A DNA stretch of 64,000 nucleotides from Peromyscus leucopus. Lineage: Eukaryota > Chordata > Mammalia > Rodentia > Cricetidae. The notes under the pieces were generated by a model. It was not told where the DNA came from. It made no database searches and was given only the letters and a program-made list of their open reading frames with translations. This document shows, in pieces, positions 59,246 to 64,000 of the stretch. The stretch is from positions 17,604,668 to 17,668,667 of the forward strand of contig NC_051068.1 of the NCBI RefSeq assembly GCF_004664715.2, in the 5' to 3' direction. Position numbers and translations under genes: made by a program. Position 1 is the first letter of the stretch; each line of letters starts with the position of its first letter.

Positions 59246-59999
59246 ATGCAAATCAACTCAGGTAATGAACAGGTTTATTTGGTTGAAACCCCTAAGTCAC
59301 AGTTCACCATTCTGGAAGCGTAGGATAGAAACTCAAGCTAATAACCAAAGGTAAAATGTGTGGAGCCATTGTTTCCTGCCTTTCTTGTTTTCTCACTGTC
59401 TTGAGCTCAGCTAGCTCTCTTACCCAGCCCAGGCTTATTGCACACTCAGTGGAAGAGCCTTCCCACATTCATCATCAATGAACACAATCTCAGAATCAGC
59501 AGCTGGATAGTCTGATCTAGGCACATCCTCAATTGATATTCCCTCAAATGACTCTATGCTATGTCATGTTGACAGTTGAGGCTAATTAGGAAAAAGAGAC
59601 AATAATATATGAGAAGGTTTTAAAAATCCAACGCTAATGTATTAATCATATCAATCACTTAAGCAGAAAAAACCTAAACATGAAGATAGCAACACAGATA
59701 TGCCAAGAAATGAGAAGAGGCAGGCCTCTAAGATCAAGAGAGAAACTAAAACTCTCTCTCTCTCCACAGGAAGTTCCCAAACCAAGAAAAACTATATATA
59801 GTACATTTTCTGAATACATAAATTGGTGCAGGTGCATCACTTTCCAAAAAATAACATAATTAGGTGATAATTAACAAAATCAATAACTAGATTGCACACT
59901 GGCAAAACAAAACACAAAGACAGAACTACAAATATATTAACATGGTCCCTTGAACAAGAACTACAAGATTTTAATCAAAATCAAACTGCCAAGAAATAA
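59246..59999. other. No gene; weak old repeat
   Basis: A phrase near 59510-59590 (GTCTGATCTAGGCACATCC, CATGTTGACAGTTGAGGC) is typical of old rodent dispersed repeats. Nothing else is supported. Confidence 0.4.
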
Positions 60000-60310
60000 C
60001 TGGCCAGCACTCATCCTGTGCACTCCAGTTTTCTTGGGGGATCTCTCTGGCACCTTATTACATCATCAACAGGTGACTATGTCTCAGCCTAAAAGCCAGA
60101 TGTGCACTCCCACATGCTTTCTAGGTCTCTGTCTCTGTCTCTCTCTCTCTGCACCTCTCTTGGTCTCTATCTCTGTCTCTCTCTGAACCCCTCTCTTTCT
60201 GTTACCTCTCTGCCAGACCTGGCTTCTCCTGTTCTATCCCCCTCTTCTCTCTAATAAAGCCCATTCTAACTCTGGTAACCATGGCTCATGATTCTTCTGC
60301 TCCTGATTCT
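60000..60310 (+). repeat. CT-rich LTR-like sequence
   Basis: A (TCTG/CTCT)-rich stretch at 60125-60245 is followed by CTCTAATAAAGCCCATTC, as in LTRs with a pyrimidine-rich R region. The boundaries are unclear. Confidence 0.4.
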
Positions 60311-61445
60311 TCTGCGGACTGAACCAAGGCCGCTGCTGCAGTTACCACCCCCACGATATCCAGTGTCAAACACCAGCGCACCATATACCCTGTCAGATAC
60401 TAGATCATGGAATGCCCTCTCACCCTCCCTCCACCAGATGGACATCCCTAACATCCTAACCTTTGTGGGTACATATGGTTGCTGGTAGGGCCTCTACCTA
60501 AACAGGCTCCATTGCTTTAGAAGTTTTCTTCCTGAAATTCAGGGCAAACTATTGGCAAATGAATAGAAGTAAAAAGTGTGGTCTTCATGGTATGTTGAAT
60601 ACTTTAAGAAAAATGGAGCTAGGAAGAATGCCTTTATGAGCACTATTGTCAAACAGCACAACACAGCTGCATTATTCAGGGTTTTCTAGATGAACAGGAG
60701 TGGTTATTAGTTTTTAGACATACCTGACCCACCACTTGAGGTCCTGGCAGGATGTGCCTGCTAACATTCAGGCAAATGGCCAGCCATCCCCAGGGTCCTA
60801 TGGCCATGCATGCATTGTCAGTATTCAGGCACATGCTTAGTCAGCCCTGGGTCCTGTGGACATAAATCACTATGCAATCTAGGCACATGCACTGTGTGGC
60901 TGCATAAGTCTCTACAGGCATGAACTAAGCCTCCTTTAAAATATGGGCCCCTCCTGCCTCCAGTCTCTTCTTCCTCTTCTTCTCTCCTCAGCCCCTGTCT
61001 GTTTTCTCTTTCTGTCTTTTCCCACCAATTCTCTACCTATGAAGCCATGTCTGCACTCCCTCTTCCCCCTTTCGCATCTCTTCCTCTCTTATTCCTTTTA
61101 TCTCCAGAGATGCACTCTGCAATGGTAGAATGAATCTCTTCACATCTGTAGAAAGTGGATTTATAGAATGTCTCACAGGCTGCGGTCCAGCTAGTCCAAT
61201 AATGACTGTCTACCAAGGGGAAACTGAAGAACCCAGTAGATGTTCAGATCATGAGGCTATATGTCTCAACTGATCTTCAGTATACATCAGAATTCTGAGG
61301 AAGTAGGCCATAATGCTAGTAAAAGAATGAACATGGTAGCCAGAGGTAAGACAAGCAGGCAAAGAGAGGGAGCTTCCTTCTTTAATATCCTTTATATATG
61401 TAGGCTGCCACTTGAAGGTGCTATCCACATTAAAGCTGGATCTTA
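60311..61445. other. No gene; old repeat fragments
   Basis: The stretch 60660-61165 (ATTATTCAGGGTTTTCTAGA ... ATTTATAGAATG) resembles dispersed rodent repeats and is pyrimidine-rich at 60945-61090. No coding sequence is supported. Confidence 0.4.
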
Positions 61446-61925
61446 AATTCTGTCTTTTTATTAATAAGAAATTTTCCATTCATTTCATATACTAATCACA
61501 GATCCTCCCTCCTTGTGCCCCAAGACTTCCCCCACAACCCATCCCCCATTCCTATCTCCTCCAAGGCAAGGCCTTCCATGGGTAATCAGCAGAGCCTGGT
61601 GCATTCGGCTGAGGCAGGTCCAAGCCCTTCCCCCTGCACTAAGGCTGTGCAATGTGTCTCAGCATAGGCTCTGGGTTCCAAAAAGCCTGCTCATGCACCA
61701 ATGAGGGATCCCAAACCCATTGCCAGGTGGACTCCTAAACAATTCAAGCTAAACTTTCCCGCCTATGCAGAGGGTCTACTCCAGTCTCATGGGGGCTCCA
61801 CAGCTATTGACCCATAGTTCATGAGTTCCCACTAATTTGGCCTGGCTGATCTCCATGTCCCTTGCTCATAGAATCCCTCCTCTGTCTCATTGACTGACCC
61901 CTGGAACTCGGCTAGGCACCCAGTC
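61446..61925 (-). mobile_element. L1 3' UTR
   Basis: The minus strand matches the L1 3' UTR also present at 4650-5200 (TATACTAATCACAGATCC..., TTGCTCATAGAATCCCTCCT). Confidence 0.85.
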
Positions 61926-62150
61926 ATGGAATAGGGACAGAGTGGGAAAGCAAGGAAAGAGACACCATGAAAGATAGGAATAGGGAAAGACAGGGTCCTA
62001 GGGAAGTTCCCAGGACTCCACAGGGATGACCCCAATTTAGACTACTAGCAATAGTGGAGAGGATGAATGAAATGGCCTACTCTGGTAATCAGATTGGTGA
62101 ATGCCCTGTCATCATAGAGCCTTCATCCAGTAACTGATGAAAGCAGATGC
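61926..62150 (+). mobile_element. Inverted piece of L1 3' UTR
   Basis: Plus-strand L1 3' UTR (CTAGCAATAGTGGAGAGGAT, AATCAGATTGGTGAATGCCC) directly abuts the minus-strand piece, as in twin-primed insertions. Confidence 0.7.
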
Positions 62151-62171
62151 AGGGATCTTATTCTTTGATTG

Positions 62172-62325
62172 TTTTGTGGTATTTTCCAGACAGGGTTTAT
62201 CTGTGTAGCTTTGGAACTCATTCTCTAGACCAGGCTGGCCTCAAACTCAGAAATTCCAACTGCCTGTGTCTCCTGAGTGCTGGAGTTAAAGGTGTGCACT
62301 TGCACCAGACTGCCAAAGGTGGATA
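62172..62325 (-). mobile_element. B1 SINE
   Basis: CCAGACAGGGTTTATCTGTG, GACCAGGCTGGCCTCAAACT and GTGCTGGAGTTAAAGGTGTG are the reverse of B1. Confidence 0.9.
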
Positions 62326-63159
62326 TTATTACCTCAAATGATCCAGATTAAAGATGGGTCTTTAATTTCAAAACCTTTAATAAAAATCCCTCACAGGTGT
62401 ACCCAACTCTCTGGGTTTTAGTTAATTCCAGAGGTAGTCAGTTTGACTACCAAGAATAGCCATCACAACAGCCAAGACAGAAGAAATAAGAAATATTTAT
62501 TACCTGCAGAAGTCAAGGAGACCATGGGAGTTATTTCCAAAGCAATGCTTTTCCTAAACAAGGGAAGCATGGGGAGTTTACTTAGGGAGGCTGGACATGT
62601 TCATGTAGAGTTCTCTCTATTCCTAAGCATGCTCAGTTAACAGATCTCCTTCTGAACATGATCACAATGTAAAAGCAGAGACATTTAGGGCCAATATTAC
62701 CTCAAAGTCATTTGGGATATATATAATAAAAATGATGGAAAGAAATGCCTCTGGCATGTTCATCTTATACCACAAGGCCTTAGCTGAAAATCATGTAAAT
62801 GACACTATGAAAGTTGATTGCTTTGGAGCCTATGCTACCTGTCAATCTTGATGTTTAATCTAAAGGATAGATATACCAATGCCACAATTCTCACAAATCC
62901 AAAAGAGAGAGAACACAAATACAGAAAACATCAAGGAGAAGTCACCTAACATCACCATATACTCTGCTCCTAGATGAATGGGTATGCTGAGCTCTATTAA
63001 TCTCAGAAGAAAGCTGCTTTTGCCTTTGAGCAGGCTGGGGCAGAGGAAGGCCACAGCTGCTTCTGTGCAAGACTAGAAGAGTTCATTTTAACTATCCCAA
63101 GCTGCTGTCTGTCTCGGGGTTGTGACATCAATATAGAGAATTCCAGTTTTCTTTTTCCT

Positions 63160-63358
63160 AATGTATTTTAAAATTTTAGTTATATGGGTGTTTTGCCTGA
63201 ACATGTCTTGCACAGTACCTATCTATACCTGCCAGAAGAGGTCAGGAAATGCCTCGGACTTGATTAACAGCAAATGCTGTGTTTTCTGGGAATGAAACCT
63301 GAGTTCTCTCTAACAATACACAGTGCTCTTCATTGCTGAGCCATCTATTTAGCCCCTC
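63160..63358 (-). mobile_element. B3/B2-like SINE
   Basis: TGCTGAGCCATCTATTTAGC at the right end is the reverse of the B2/B3 head, and ACCTGCCAGAAGAGGTCAGG is its reversed tail part. Confidence 0.75.
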
Positions 63359-63714
63359 TTTTTATATTTAAATTCATTTCTACAAATTGTCAATTAAATG
63401 ATATAACATCAGTTTCATCTTCTATCACTTCTTTCTATCCCTTCCCAAATCCCTCCTAACTTCTTCCTTGTTAAGTATGTGTGAATAAGTATGCTGAAAT
63501 ACAAGAATCCAACCTGCTGCATCTGCTTTTGTTAGTTGTGTGCATGTAGTTTAAGGGCTGACCATGTTGTATTGGATAAACAATTAGGGAGCTCATCCCT
63601 GCCTGAGGCTAATTTTTTCAACTGGAGGAGAATTCCACTTTTTAATAAGTATCAGGTGTCTGACCCTAACTAGGCTTCCTAGGACAGGAAATATAATCAA
63701 GAATAGAAAACTTA

Positions 63715-63875
63715 GAATGTAAAATACTTTGGCAGTTAAGAATACTAAAGATTCTTCCAGAGCACACAGATTCCATTCCCCACACATATCAAAGCTCACT
63801 ATTATTGGTAACTCCAGTATAAGGGGTTCTGACACCATCTCCTGGCCTCCCTGTCCATAAGAAAAGGATACTTGA
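63715..63875 (+). mobile_element. B2/B3-like SINE fragment
   Basis: GCAGTTAAGAATACTAAAGA, TTCTTCCAGAGCACACAG and CACCATCTCCTGGCCTCC follow the B2/B3 body. It is diverged. Confidence 0.65.
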
Positions 63876-63982
63876 CCATAATAATTATTTTTCAAGCTGT
63901 GAGGTACTGCATTCTCTTAGTATCAGTACTGCACCCCAAGCAGTGAAGCAGGAAGGTCACTGTGAGTTTTAAAACAAGTCTA

Positions 63983-64000
63983 CACACACACACACACACA
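63983..64000. repeat. (CA)n microsatellite, cut by the window edge
   Basis: Nine CA units reach the end of the window. Confidence 0.9.

Overview
The window looks like repeat-dense, intergenic DNA of a muroid rodent. It carries B1, B2 and B4-like SINEs, rodent L1 3' ends, and many LTR elements with target-site duplications (TSDs) that can be read directly. I see no intact host gene. A cricetid host is plausible, because a class II LTR of about 340 bp resembles the Peromyscus mys family in size and style; that comparison is from memory and is not proof.

Layout. 1-3640: decayed gamma-type endogenous retrovirus (gag, protease, reverse transcriptase). 3641-4310: a block that recurs at 36727-37735. 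4650-6420: 3' end of an L1 with an inverted 5' piece. 6640-8470: a gag-like relic with a 41-bp minisatellite. 8719-10110: block B, which recurs in 40806-52510. 9388-15190: several LTRs and SINEs. 16372-16730: TG microsatellite. 18352-18430: a 27-bp-arm hairpin. 20479-21088: solo LTR. 21200-34236: an old retrovirus with an envelope-like relic, two small downstream frames and a 3' LTR, broken by a B2, an LTR, an L1 piece and a complete 6.8-kb class II provirus (26057-32902). 35215-40220: solo LTRs and an inverted repeat. 41039-52002: two related class I (VL30-like) proviruses, the second complete, nested and very young. 52332-64000: L1 pieces, SINEs, old LTRs and simple repeats.

The most interesting object is the provirus at 45243-51997. 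It has 804-bp composite LTRs built from two LTR modules, a tRNA-Gly-type primer site, a 30-codon gag remnant, a remnant of an Env tail and about 0.7 kb of sequence derived from the host kinesin gene KIF1C (stalk and FHA region) without visible introns. Its two LTRs differ by only about two substitutions, so it inserted recently, yet the KIF1C segment already holds stops. This suggests a non-autonomous lineage that captured a cellular transcript and kept moving. Its truncated sister at 41039-44905 has a tRNA-Glu-type primer site instead.

The class II provirus at 26057-32902 is a second non-autonomous element: LTRs, a Lys-type primer site, a polypurine tract and a 6-bp TSD, but no recognisable coding sequence. 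Solo LTRs of its family lie at 10194, 37091 and 39659. Boundaries of old repeats are approximate. Divergences were counted by eye.
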